64,000 nucleotides of DNA, taken from NCBI RefSeq assembly GCF_051401765.1, contig NC_135064.1:22170001-22234000 (forward strand). The letters run 5' to 3'. The DNA is from Calliopsis andreniformis (taxonomy: Eukaryota; Arthropoda; Insecta; Hymenoptera; Andrenidae). The translations under genes were made by a program, and so were the position numbers. Each line of letters opens with the position of its first letter. Position 1 is the stretch's first letter. The notes beneath the pieces were generated by a model. That model did not search any database. It was not told the DNA's origin and saw only the letters and a program-made list of their open reading frames with translations. This document shows positions 9,861-22,520 of the stretch, piece by piece.

Positions 9861-12800
9861 GCGCCAGGACGAAAAGTTTGAAGGATTTCAATTGGGAGTA
9901 TCGATGCACTGTCAATCATCCGTGCACTGTCAATCGTTCGAGGCTGATTGAGAGTGCCCGGGACAACTGAGATATTCCAAATTAATTTAATTGTTGGAAA
10001 AATAGGCGAGTAAATTTATCGGATGACAGCTTTTGGTATGGATGATGGAGGGTTGCTAGGGATGAAATTATTGAGATGAATGGTATGGTTATTTTAAAAT
10101 AGAGCTGCTGCCAATTTCTTTTCATTATTCGAATATCACGACGCTTTGACGTGAAAAATTGATGAGAATATAGTGCACTTTTGGACTAAATTATCGCACA
10201 ATTTGTGCAGTAATTTATCCTATTGAGATATATGTGTATTATCTAATGCCTAAACTGTATGAAATTTCTTTTTAAATAGGAATTATGTTCACATAGGTTA
10301 TGAATTTTGTTCACTAGCACATAATATACCTAGTACCTAATTAGTATTACTTATGCTAATGAAATTCTACACAACCAGAGCTTATTTTGCAATTTCAATT
10401 TCTTTGTAAAGTAGAAAGACGTTTTCTTCCCACGTTACCATTTTAAATTCATTTTATACAAATTTCTTCTGTCGAAAGAAGTTTAAAATCTTACTTAAGA
10501 ATAAGTAATGCACACCTACATTTTCCAGATATTCGCGTCGCTCTGTCACGCTACTTGCACTTTAAATTTTGCTCAGTGCAACACAACAAGAGATACGAAA
10601 GATTCTTCAAACTAGATCCTCATCATCGCGTGGTCGAAATAACACTGACCTCCAAAATGGCTTTATTTCAGAATTCGATCTACGAAACCGTGTCAGATAA
10701 GTGGATATAAAATTGGAGAGATTCGTAAAGCTCTGTGCCGTTTAAATCTAAGATTTATGAATACAGGGAATAAAACTGTCACAGGCTTCTGATCCTGCGA
10801 AAAGGTTTTATTCCAAAATCATCTGGTTAGTGTCCTCTGTTTTAAGTAGTTTAAGTAATAATATTTGCTACGGAAGCAAAGATAGAGAGTACACTAACAG
10901 AAAGAGAAATTATTACTCTACATCTTCGACTTATTTCCAATGTAGAACTACCTCTCCACAAACAGTATTACAAATTCGCCGACACCTTGTATATTGATAT
11001 CTCAATTTTTCTATCACTTGGGAACGTGACAATTTCACCATCTTGTTCAACATGTTGTCATTTTTTCGCCCCTTTTTCAGACACGCTAGCAAGCGCATGG
11101 TCAACAAAGAGCAATCGATAGCAGTACCGAACACGATGGTACTTCATGGGAACAGAAAACTCTGAATGATTGACGCTCTGCATGTTTCATCATTTGGAAA
11201 CATATTCTTCGCGAAAATATCGAAAACAATGACGAAATATTCTCATACCTTTGGGATCCTATGCTATTTCCCACAGGATAGTTTCGAAAAAAAAAAATCG
11301 AACGATTCAGACCTGAAAACAGGTAAACGTGCATATGTCTATTTTTTTCAAGTTCCCTACAGAGAAATTTGCAAATTTTTTCAATGACATATCTATGTAT
11401 ATCAATTGGAAAATTTTCTAAAATACTTGAAAGCTATCTGAATTATTGTATCTGGTAGAAAAATAATTTATCCTTTAAATGCCGATTTCACGCAAACAAA
11501 AGCAATGCCACAAATGAACTAAATCGATTACAGGACACTTTGAGTCCTGAAAATAGGGGTAATTCGCGTGAAACGTGACAGCTATGACAATACAGTTCAC
11601 TCTATGAAAATCCAATTGGGGATTGTTGACTCCTACCGCCAGACAGCGACCCAGAAAAGTGAGACACGAAACGGTTACGATACAGCTAGTTCAGAGATAA
11701 TGCCAGACACTTCTCGTTCACTATTAATTTAAAAATAATTGGCCAGCTTACGTGAGTCCACTGAGACTGAAATTCAATGAACCTACCAAAGCGTGTCTAA
11801 TGTGACAGAAAAATGAACAGAAAAGAAATATTCTAGGATTTATAATCTTTGTGTGTAGTATAGAAAAATTATATTTCACCACCCTTTGACTTATAATATC
11901 ACAGTCATGCAACGATGTGAGAATAATTGCTAGGGAAATTGAAAATTCATACTTTCATTATAGGCTACAAATTTGTTTCGTTTTAGTTAGAAAAGCAACT
12001 TTTATGAGTATTAGATACATATTATTCGCCAATGCTATGGTACATTTTAAACTATCCGTGAAATGTCACGCTAGAATACAATCACAATATGGAAATGATC
12101 GTAATAAAGGACTATACTAAAGTTTTATGAAATATTTGCGCGATAATATGGTCAATATCTGCACTTTCATTAGTGGCCAGACAGCTGGCCGAATTCAGAA
12201 TAGATGATAGAATTGATGGTGCAGTCCGCTCGTAAACCTGCCACTCAGTGTCCAGGTATTGTAATTTTAGGTAAAGGAGCAAACGTGATCGAAGATTTTG
12301 ATGTTCCTAAAATATGGTGCATTTATAAAAGAGTGAATTCATGAGAATGGTATTATTGGTTTTTATGAAATTGTAGAAAATAGTTTCCTTGGAAACAGAT
12401 TTTTATTTGATGTAAATTCGGATAATAAATAGAAGATTATAGGGCGCAGAAGCTTTAAATTTAAATCTTTGCTTCTATAAGCATAAGAGGAAAGCTTTCA
12501 CGTGAAGTCATGAATAATTATTGGTTTCTGCAAGTCAATTTTTTGACTTGATATTAAATATCGCATCTAAGGATTAACTAATAAGTTTCCTATAAGATCC
12601 ACTTTCTTTCCAGTACTCTTGCTCTTCGATCTTTCCTTCCGCTTTCGCCAGCATTTAACGTGGCAACTTTGATGAAGATAAAACACGCAAAAACCATCGA
12701 ACTTCATTTCTTTGTCTTAACTTTGCTTGTCAAACTTAGCCCTTAGGTTATTAACACGTTGTATCATGAAATATTCTATGCAAAATAGTAGCCAAACGAA

Positions 12801-15129
12801 TAGTACTATAGTAGAAGAAGAATTTCGGTCCAACAATTAATTTATTGACATTCCCTAAATTTTAATTCATTTATCATTCGAGTAAAACCATTGAAGTGAA
12901 CATTCTTTTCACTTAAACCATAAATTTTTCATTATCGATGGAACTTGGTATTTCTCCAGATCATATATAAACCTCAATGTCTCCTATAGACAACGGCATT
13001 TGAATATTGTATCGCGATCTATAGTCGACATTGACACTGATACCAAAGATTATAGAATTCATAACCGCGAGCATTATGTCAGAGTGTAAACTGTGATCAA
13101 TTTCTATGCAGTGTGTAGAAAAAAAAAAAAATTACACCCATCAGTGACTGAGTTCTGATTGAAGAGTACTACGCTACTATCTTAGTAATACTACACTATT
13201 TACAACTATTCTAGCTTCGTCATGTGTAAACAAACAAAACACGATCCAAGTGGCTGCCACATAAAACATAATTCCACGCCTTGAATCATTCAAGCAATGG
13301 TCGTTCCCTCACAATGGACGACCACCAATTTGTGAATCATCGTCACAAAGAACTATGGGACGCTATTTTAGTTTGAAGGGTACGATTGTATAGCGTGCGA
13401 TTAAGTTGTAAAGCTGCGGAACGCGGTCAGCTTAAAGTGATCAACCGATTACAAAGACACGTGGTGTCAACGCAGTGGAGGTCGGCAATATTGATTCGTA
13501 ACCGCAGCCTGCTGATACAGTGGTCACGAATGTTCTCAGTAAAGAGGAAACGAGCGTTAGAGGAAATGAAAGCCAGACACATCGACAGATAACCGAGTTA
13601 AACACTCCTTGTCGCCTCGTTGCATCTTTCAGCCTGCGTGGAGTCAATGTAACTGTTCACCGAGTGTTCTCAACTTCTTCTAATTCGATATACCTTTTTC
13701 TATGACTAATAAAGGAGAGGAATCATGTGTGAAATATAATTGAAAAAAAGTGTTACTCTTATTTTAATAAGATCGATTCTTTATTTTGAGAAAATTTCTT
13801 AAGTTTAGTTACAAGGGAACCTGGATATCTACAAGATTCTGACTTTTTTAAAATGTTCTTTTCTGCTTCTTTTCGGTTCTATAATATAAAAACACTGCAA
13901 AGCTTAATATGTATTTTCCTAGGCTTCCTGTATGTATATCTTGAAAACTATAGAAGGTATAATGCTCGAGTAAATATTGAATAGATTTTATGCTTTATAA
14001 AATTATACAATGAAATGAAATTTTTAATTTAGCATATTTACTATAGTTTTAAATATACGTAGGCAAATAAGGAAACACATTTTAATCTTTAGAGAGCTTT
14101 TTCTCTCTGAAGAATAATAAAGTAGCAAAGAAAGAAAATTCCCCGACATTTCTTTTGAGAATCCCTACAACTCTGCAATGTTTTAAAAATATTAAATTCA
14201 CTGTACTAAAAATCAAGTTCCTCGGCAATGTCATGATAGTACCTACACATAGTTTCTGTATTAAAACGAAAACTTTCAGTGTTAGACTAACGACACAAAA
14301 AGATGCAACATCCCGACGATTGCGACGAAAAATGTTAATTTGAGGTCGCATCTGTTTCGCGCGCTTCTTTCTCATTGTGCAGACACACAGAGACGACTGA
14401 GGTTCGTTCTAAAATTAGTCAGCTGCCTCGTCTTTTGTAATGACTCTCATCACCTCGAAAGCTCTTAGCCGAACAATATATGAAACCCTGGATTTTCGTT
14501 GTATCTCCCGTCTATGCACTAGTGCGGTTCGCGCAAGCCGAGGTTTTTCAGTGGAAATGCTCGTTATCATTAGACACCTAGTTGGACCCATCCACTTCAA
14601 GATTCAAGCCGATCGTTTTTGTGATATACATTCTCTATTCTTTATCTGTATTATGGTTTTATGTCTGCAGTTTTTAATGTGTACCATTGGAATTTTGTTT
14701 CTCGTGATTATATCTAGACAGTGTGAATATATCTAATACACTTTTAAAAACATTTATTAAAATCACACATTACTATTTAAACAAAATTAGCGTACTTTAG
14801 ATATTGAAAAGTAATTGATAATTGAGGAGCTCAGATGCCAAACTGATCAAGTCCACTTTCTGTAAAAATGTTATTCTTAGTTACATTTACTGTAAAATAA
14901 TAAAACTATGTATACTTGCTAAATAACATTTAACATATTCCTCGAGTAATTTTGACAACTTTTAAATTCTTTGTCAAGAACTCAATATCTCAAGCATAAA
15001 ACCAATTATATCTGAAAAAATTCACTATCGTAGATTTTTGTAACTGTCTACTCCAGTCTACATTTTAAAATACATTATCTTACCATCACTTTCCTCTACT
15101 CTTTGTTTTACGGACAGTATGGCATCTGA
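9861..15129. other. gene-poor AT-rich interval
   Basis: No convincing exon. Small items only: a perfect 8-bp inverted repeat CAAGTCAA/TTGACTTG with loop TTTT at 12531-12550, and a short oligo-A run near 13118-13130. ORFs of 60-100 codons, for example 14082-14375 on the minus strand, are of a length expected by chance here. Confidence 0.4.
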
Positions 15130-15790
15130 GCGGCTCAATTGCGAAGAAAGAATAAAGAAAGAACTCCGATAGCATATTTCCACGAGCCAGCTATTACAAT
15201 ATCGAAACGGGCAGCGAGTGGAAGAAAGCAAAAGGGCGAGTGGTCAGCCATGAATCGTCGAGCACGGAACTCCCAAGTACATCTGGTAATCCACACTGGA
15301 GTTGTCGATCGGGCAGAGGAAAAGAACGAGTAGCAAAACGTTTTATCGACACGATGCAGCGCACGCTCCCGAGAATTGCTTTTCTAACAGATTAACCGCG
15401 TTTCAGTTACGTAGCACTGCACCCGTAAAGTCGACGTGACAGATCGACTTTCGCGAAGTGGCTGTTCCATCTCCCACGGCGGGGATTCCCTCAGCATGAA
15501 AGAACACCGGTTCACCGCAGCCGTGGAGGCAAAAAGGGGAAAGGAGAGAGACAGAGGAGCCCTCGGTGGTCTCGATAATTTAGTGGAGGAATTTAGACGT
15601 CACGCGTCACCGACACGTCCCATTGGCAACGACAAAGTTCCTCTCGGTGGTTCGTGGGCACGTCGGGAGGACGTTTGATCGCTGGAGCGTCTGTCGAGAC
15701 TCTTGTCTTCCTCCTATTGACGCCGATCCATCCGGCTGGATAACTTCCGGGTAACAGAGCAGGCGACCTCGCTTTCAGTGATATTTAGGC
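15130..15790. other. GC-rich island
   Basis: About 650 bp of raised GC and CpG. Plus-strand frames of 64 and 80 codons (15139-15333 and 15436-15678) lack splice context and a recognisable product. It is best read as a noncoding or regulatory island like the others in this window. Confidence 0.35.
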
Positions 15791-16040
15791 GATCGTGTTT
15801 GAGATTTTGATAGTTCGGTGACTCGATCCTTTGACCCTTTCAAGCTTCAGGTACTTAACCTTTTTGGCTTTGGGTAAACGACGATATTAGTATTTGAGAG
15901 ATTGCGAGCTGAAGGATGGTAATGAGTAGAGGGATATTCAAAGCGTTTCGTGCCAATTTTGCGAAGTTAGTGATGGTAGAAATCTGGGAAATTGTTAAAA
16001 GAGGTTTTGAATACCGCTGGATCAGGATGGAGCTTAACTA

Positions 16041-16234
16041 GGGTAAGTGTAGCTAATACTGGATGGCACCTAATATTAGACATTAGCTATATCTTTGAAA
16101 AATGAAACTGCAGAAGTAAAGAGTGGACTCCATTCTATGACTTCTGTAGTTTGGCCACTTTGTTGCATTTCAGTTTTTGAAGACATAGCTAGTGCCCTGT
16201 ATTAGATGCTGTTCAGTATTTGGTACACTTACCC
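16041..16234. mobile_element. palindromic MITE, ~194 bp
   Basis: The two halves are inverted copies along almost the whole length. Both ends read GGGTAAGTGTA when read inward. Inner matches include AATACTG, TAGCTAT and a TGAAA-TGC block. Arms are about 95 bp and clearly diverged, with no coding capacity. Such a full-length foldback is typical of a non-autonomous DNA transposon. I could not fix the target-site duplication, so the superfamily is open. Confidence 0.8.
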
Positions 16235-16261
16235 AATACTTTATTTTATTCCCAAACGTTT

Positions 16262-16445
16262 TGTTACGTTACGTTTACATTAGGCAACTTTATATATTAG
16301 GTAACCGAGTTGTTCAACCTGAAGCTAATCAAAGTTGTCCGTGTAAACCTAATTTCAACCAAGTTTAACGTCAATGTTGATCGACTTTAGGGTGAGCAAC
16401 TCGGCCGTTCGACCAAAGGTTGCCTAATGTAAACGCAGCGTTATG
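16262..16445. mobile_element. second palindromic MITE, ~180 bp, next to the first
   Basis: The left arm starts at 16273 and reads GTTTACATTAGGCAAC, then CCGAGTTG and later ATCAA. The right arm, read inward from 16433, has the same GTTTACATTAGGCAAC, CCGAGTTG and GATCAA blocks in the same order. Weaker matching continues a few bases outside both arms. It starts only about 30 bp after the element at 16041-16234 but is unrelated to it in sequence. There is no ORF inside. Confidence 0.8.
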
Positions 16446-19400
16446 CATTAAATGTCTCAATGATATAATTACCAAGGAAACGTCATGAAATTATGGACGT
16501 ATAAAATTTTCCAATATTCCAGAATTTAAGTGCGGTTTAAAGTTCAGCTTATATGCCATGCATCCTCGTTTATGCAGACCTGGAGTGGTATTTCTTTAGA
16601 GCCCCGAATTTAAAAAATTCTTTATAGCTTCGTTCTAAAGAATACATTTTATTTAAAAAGTCAATCTCAACTTTTTCATTTCTTTATATTTATTGAATAC
16701 TAAAAACCAGTATTCAAGAATCTAAAAAACTCTACTCTCTTCTTCGAACTGAATAAAAATATCTTACGCAATGCAATCAGAACTCAAACAATAAATTCAA
16801 ATACGTTGGCAAGTTCCAAGCTATCATACACCAGCACCTGGTTTCTACCTTCCCACATACGAATCGCAGAATGTTCCTCAATATTTCGTTAGATACCGCC
16901 GAAGAAAAGCTGGCAAACCCTTATTTATAAAACCTTCCATCCTTCCTTTCCATGCCTCCCTCGATAACCTTAATGCATTTATATATTTCTACGTGGGAGG
17001 CAGCTCATAATCCTTCCCACGTTCTGGTTCATGTTCTCTCAGGCGTCTCTCGTATTTGTGAGCCTTTGTGGCTCCCGCGGATTTTGCCTGTATGCGCGCG
17101 GTCTACGTAGCGCCATAAAAGATTTTCACTTTTCCACACGATTCCCGATAAAACGCGGAAAGTCGATCAGACCCGTGGAAAAGTATTTTAAACAATCGTC
17201 TATCGCTCACCTCGCGTTTCCGCGGCTTTTGAAAGTTGAACGGTTTCCGTGGACAAGCGAACCGGGACGTGAGAAATAATTAAAATAAATGGTTAGAAAA
17301 GGCCAGGCGAGAGTGGAGGGCGTCATTCATTGACTTCGACGCTACGTGATTTCTCGATTCGTTTTGCCGAACCGAAAGATTCGATTAAATCACAATCGAG
17401 GATTTTTTCCGATTGAAAAACGCGATTCGTAGACGGTATTATGCGGGGTGGCCCGTGACGCGGCAAAGCGGAAAAATTCAGTTAGATGATCAGCCTCAGA
17501 GAAAATGGTCCAACCTAAAATCACATCCATATTTTCAATTTCGGTACGATTGAATAAATTCGTGAGGATGTCACCGTAAACGAAATACGATTAACCATTT
17601 TTGAACATTCTACTTGTCTATTTTATTCTGCTCGTTACTATCTGGCTTTTACGATTTTATGGAAATTTGCTCTTCCTCGCGTGGCGTGTATAAGATTGTG
17701 GAAATGTAGTTTGCTTCGTTCTGTCTCCCTTTTTGCTAGCTTGCTTTTACTCGCGCTAGAAGAGTTGGAATGTAATTTGTAAGTGGTACTCGCTTTGAAA
17801 ATTATTTCGCAATTTTCACGCATACGCTTCGTTGAATATTTTCATACGTGTACGACGTAAGAAAATAATTCAGACGTTTGGAAGTCTTAACGAAATATCG
17901 TTATTCCTTGCGCTATCTTAAGATGTACCGAAACGATGGTTGCAGAAATTGAAATTCATAACGTGGCTACCGCGACGTATTACAAATTTAAATACAATGC
18001 CGAGGAAGGGGATATGCGCCTAAGCCTTTAAGTCCTCGCGTCTTCGGTTAAGGATTCCGTAGGCTGCTATTAAGAATCGGGGTCGCGTTTCATTAGAGTC
18101 GACTCAACGATCGCAAATTACTTTCGTACATTAATGCATGCGCACGATTACCACATATTTCCAAAAATCACTTTGCCTGACGTTAAAAACAGAAGTTGAC
18201 ATTACACGAAGTTTTAGAATACAGAAGGGCTGGGTGTTAAAAATACTTCTTTCGCGAGTATTAAGATTTTAAAACAAAAAATGTACGTGCTGAAAAAATC
18301 AAGTATTTAAAAATAATAAAGTCTGGAATTTAGCTGTAGCTTCGCTTTAAATACCTGGCAGGTGTGTTTAGGAATGTATGAATTTAGATACTCTACAAGG
18401 AAAATGTACTTTTAACTAATTTGTCTGCCTCTGTAAATAAAGCTCTATTAACCTTACAATTAAACCATCACAAGATCTTGCTCTTTATTGCAACAAATAT
18501 AGAACGAGACTTAATTCAACATGCAACAAAGTGCCCAGGACAGGCCAAATAGATGACGTATCAAGTTTGCAGCCTGGAAACGCGAGATAAACTTCCTGAT
18601 AAGAGGAAAGTGTCTGACCATACAATTGACCGAGAGTGCCAATTGCCTGCTCGGCCGTCGCAGTAGTTCGAGCACTTTTCGATCAGACAGCCGCCAGTCG
18701 GTGTATGATCGGCCAAAACTTATTTCCCACGGGTGCCATGATTCGATTCGACTCAAGAAGTGGTAGCGAACTATTGCCAGTGTTCCACTTGTCTTTGGTC
18801 GATACTTTTCTTTTTTGTTCCCCTCCTTGGGTTGCCTTTCCTCCCTTGTCGACTTCTTTTATTTCGAAGCATCAGTATGGAGAAGATACGTAACTCAAAA
18901 ATCGGTCTTTGTGGGAGATGCACCAGGTGCTTTGGGAAAATGCAAAATGCCAGTCTCTGGTTATCTCTGGGAAATGTGTAAATGTGGCAGAGATTATTGA
19001 TGCAGAAAGAAATAGCGAGAATGTTGGAATACTATCTCTACTTCAGGATTTTTATAAACATGATTGAAAAGGTATGTTAAGATTGGTATCCACTTTTAAT
19101 TATCTTGTTTCACACTGATCACTTCATGGATTTTTGTATAAAGATTCAACAGATTTTTATTATCTTAACAAACCTATAACGAAATTAAATTTTTAAAATT
19201 CATTAATAATCCTTTAAAATACTTCTAATTTTTGACTCAAAAAACTAGAAGTTAGTCTAATTTCATTATAATTACTAGACTTTTTAGAAATTTTTGTCTC
19301 TATTTGAAATTAAATTCGTTCATAGGATAAAGGAATCGAAGAATCACAATTCACTGAGATATCTACATTTACTCCCTACCAAAATGCCTACATAACTCAC

Positions 19401-21627
19401 CATACAAAACCTGCTACAACTAGGTCTGACTCTAGTGTAATAACTTAACACCAGGGACAACAAAGCACGACAAGAAATTGTCGACTAATATTCATTTGCA
19501 TCTCAATACCGTGATTCTAACGCGGCTGAATCAATAAAAGCTCGAAGAAGAGCATATTCTGCGTGCGTTAGAGCTTATGGGATTACCAATATTCCTGAGA
19601 AGAGGGTATTACACGGAACGTGTTTCAAGGTCTCAAAGTGGTTCAACGCCGAGCAGGCTTGAGCTGAATGTGCCGCCAAACAAGAGCGTAGAGAGATTGG
19701 TAGAGTCGAAAAGTGAATCTCAACGAGCGGGAAGGGAGTACATCGAATTTCATCGCGATTTTCCTACCGAAATCTCTTTGGCCTGAAGGCATTCTAACAA
19801 GTTCCCGAAGGAAACGACATTTGCTCTGGAGGTCGCTCACTTTAAAGCACCGTAAACTGGGAAATAGTTGGCGTTGGCGCGGGCACCGTCAGCAATATCG
19901 CGCTGTGAAAATATCTGAGGCTTAAAAATCTTGTTGAGATAAACTCTCACAGTAATGCTCGCGCGCTGCGTGGAAGGGAACCCCGTCTCTGCTGAAGACA
20001 CTTTTATCGCGAAACAATGCTCTTATATTGCTTTTCTACTCGTCGGATTCATTTTGTCACCGTCGCGCTTTGAGAAAACGTCTCCAACCAAAAGCTATCA
20101 GTATTTTGCTGCAAATTGGGAACGAAGAGTGATATTACATGGATTGCAAAAATTTCTGTTTCTTTTGGAATTTCGAATCCACAAGAAGGGAATAGTTATT
20201 ATAGATATAGTGTATCCTTCTTCTGTAATCGAAGAAGTGTCTTCTTTTAATAGACTTTTTCAATAGTTTTTGATGCTGCGATGGTCACGCAGCAAATCAC
20301 TGTTCTAATAAAGTCGATTCGCAACGATTTCGCTAAATGAAGTCTTTCACGCCCGAAGGGAATGCTTGAAATCCTTCTTCCAAGGATTTGGATTCGATGG
20401 AGAGAAATTGGCTCCGCGAATGAAGCGGATAAAACGATTCTCGATGGCTTTAAAGCATTTAGAGGGAGACGATCCGAACTTTTAAATGTAAAATTAAACC
20501 CGTGCAGGCGGATCCTCTCTGCTTGGCGTCGTATAACAAAGGGAGCTTCCTCTTTCACCTACCAGTTTTCTTTTATGGATTTTGCGAGCCCATTGGAAGT
20601 GTGAAAAAAGAAAATAACCGACTAGATTTAATCAAACGTCAACTATCTCCTAGGAATATTATTTTCATTAATAGCATTATTCAGGAAAAAAATTTTCTTT
20701 GTTATCATTTCAATTACTATGTTTCGAAACTATTAAAAGATTAGAAATAAATTAAAAATTAGTATAGAAGTTATTTAGAAGTGAATGAACATATTTTGAA
20801 GACATAACTCAAGCAAATTCGAAGAGAAAATAATTTTAAATGGTAATTATGAGGTAACAATACACCTGCTGAAAAGGATATACACCTACAGTTGAAGCAC
20901 AAAGCGTAGTTGAACGTTTTTCATTTGTTTGCAGAAGCATACCTCTACGGCCTGATTTATTTGCAAGCTTTCAATTCGTGTGAAAAATGGTAGACGATTA
21001 AATGGTCTGCTACTGTTGGTTGGCTTTTAAACTTTCGATTAACAATTTCCAATGAATTTGTTTGACCGCGCCGCAGTCGTCGAAATGGTTGATTGTTTCC
21101 ACTGATTTAGTGTATAACGTTTCAGTTATACAATGTGTTTAAAAGCTACTTTATCGCCAGATCAGAGAATTTTTTAGTTCCCACAAATAGAATTTGTTTG
21201 TAAATATGTAGTTATTTTATTAATTTTACGTTTTAACATCACCCACAAACACCTTCGTGAATAAATCTTAATTACAGTTCGAAAAACTGACATCAGAATA
21301 ACCTCCAATGTAAGTAATAAAAAAGGCAAAAAAAGCTTTTCCAATTTGATGCCAAAGAAAAATTGAATAAATGCATAAGCAAACTATAGAATATGGATCA
21401 CAGATTCTCAATATTTCACTCAAGCGTACCATCAAAATCGAGGCTTCCACAAGTTTCCTGGCACATCTCCAACTCACACATTAACGCACAATTGAATGTG
21501 TCAAGCTTCCACTTTAATCCATCGTAAGATAGAAACTATAATACAGACTATTCACCGCAGAAGTTTTTGCCCTCCTTGCACTTCTAAACTCAAACTATCA
21601 GCAGATTTATTCGGATATAATACAATG
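16446..21627. other. gene-poor interval with one GC island
   Basis: A GC-rich island lies at about 17020-17480. Moderately GC-rich patches at 18510-18900, 19570-19920 and 20290-20600 carry ORFs of 60-100 codons on one or both strands, but none has good splice sites or a recognisable product. The rest is AT-rich intron-like sequence. Confidence 0.35.
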
Positions 21628-21629
21628 TA

Positions 21630-21945
21630 CACTACTGTGCCATAAGTATTTAGACATATTCACGTTATTGAAATATATAAAATACACTTGTCTTCTTGAA
21701 CCCTTCTTTTTAAGTGAAAAAATTCTTTTAATGCCCTTTTTCCTTTCCGAAAATACAGACTCTATATTCTAAATGTCAATTAGGAACTTAACTAGAACTT
21801 TCTGAAAATATGACATAGGTCGTTTTGCCTTACAACCACAGAAATATCGATGAGACATTTTATTTCAGTACAAATAAGAAAGTGTAGATACTTTATACAT
21901 TTCCAATAATGTGAAAGTGCCCAAATACTTGTGCACGGTAGTGTG
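21630..21945. mobile_element. mariner-like MITE, 316 bp
   Basis: The element is flanked by TA on both sides (21628-21629 and 21946-21947), the target of Tc1/mariner elements. The left end reads CACTACTGTGC, then AAGTATTT and TTCACGTTATTG. The right end read inward gives CACACTACCGTGC, then AAGTATTT and TTCACATTATTG. The similarity continues into a further AAAT-TATAAA block, giving terminal repeats of about 70-85 bp. The centre has no transposase frame, so it is a non-autonomous derivative. Confidence 0.85.
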
Positions 21946-22125
21946 TACGTATATGCAAACAGGGATAGATTGTAAATTACAGTTACAGATTGGAGGAACT
22001 TCCCCCAATGAAGGGTTGTTTGACAATTCCGTGATTGGCCCTCTAATTAAGCAGCTCGGTTACACAGCGCATGGCAAAAGTATTTCTAGGACAGAGAGTA
22101 GAAGCTCGCGAGGGACCAGTAGTAA

Positions 22126-22446
22126 CGCTCGAGTGCATCTCTCAAAAGGAAATGGCTCGACAAACAACAAGTGCAATGGCTTTGTTCGCCTAACGAAGTC
22201 CATGAATCAAGGCACAATCCTAGTTACGACTTGCAGTCGGCGAACGCCGCGGCACTTATGCACGCGCTTAAATACTACGTGCCTGACGATTCGCCCTGCG
22301 ATGGCTCATTGCATCTGGTTCAACCAAATTCACGGGAACTATTCGATTTCGATTCAGATGAAACAGCTCTCGACAATTGGAAGCTGGATTACATACGTGT
22401 TTCAGAGTTTAGAAATGAACAGTCTGTGGTTCGGGACGTCTCTTAA
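22126..22446 (+). CDS. probable terminal coding exon (or pseudogene), unrecognised
   Basis: A frame open from 22126 to the TAA at 22444-22446 encodes about 106 residues. The C-terminal part is acidic and protein-like, with YYVPDDSPCDGSLHLVQ and LFDFDSDETALDNWKLDYI. A possible acceptor, GACTTGCAG, ends at 22236 and would start the exon in phase 0. An ATG-less stretch before it (KRKWLDKQQVQWLCSPNEV) is also protein-like. A second frame (21911-22453), shifted by one, is open across the same DNA and reads well before about 22140 (NEGLFDNSVIGPLIKQLGY). This raises the possibility of a single frameshift near 22126-22150, and so of a decayed gene or a sequencing indel. Two polyadenylation signals follow. 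I do not recognise the product and found no upstream exon. Confidence 0.35.
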   Translation, partial: RSSASLKRKWLDKQQVQWLCSPNEVHESRHNPSYDLQSANAAALMHALKYYVPDDSPCDGSLHLVQPNSRELFDFDSDETALDNWKLDYIRVSEFRNEQSVVRDVS

Positions 22447-22507
22447 TTTTTGAAGCTCTAGGAGGACTATTAAATTGACACGTCTTCAATAGTACTTTTG
22501 CTAGGAT

Positions 22508-22520
22508 AATAAAGAATAAA
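22508..22520 (+). terminator. double polyadenylation signal after the terminal exon
   Basis: AATAAA occurs at 22508-22513 and 22515-22520, 62 and 69 bases after the stop codon at 22446. A T/GT-rich stretch (TTGATTCTTGTGT) follows. The spacing fits a short 3' UTR for the ORF at 22126-22446. In AT-rich DNA the hexamer alone is weak evidence. Confidence 0.4.
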
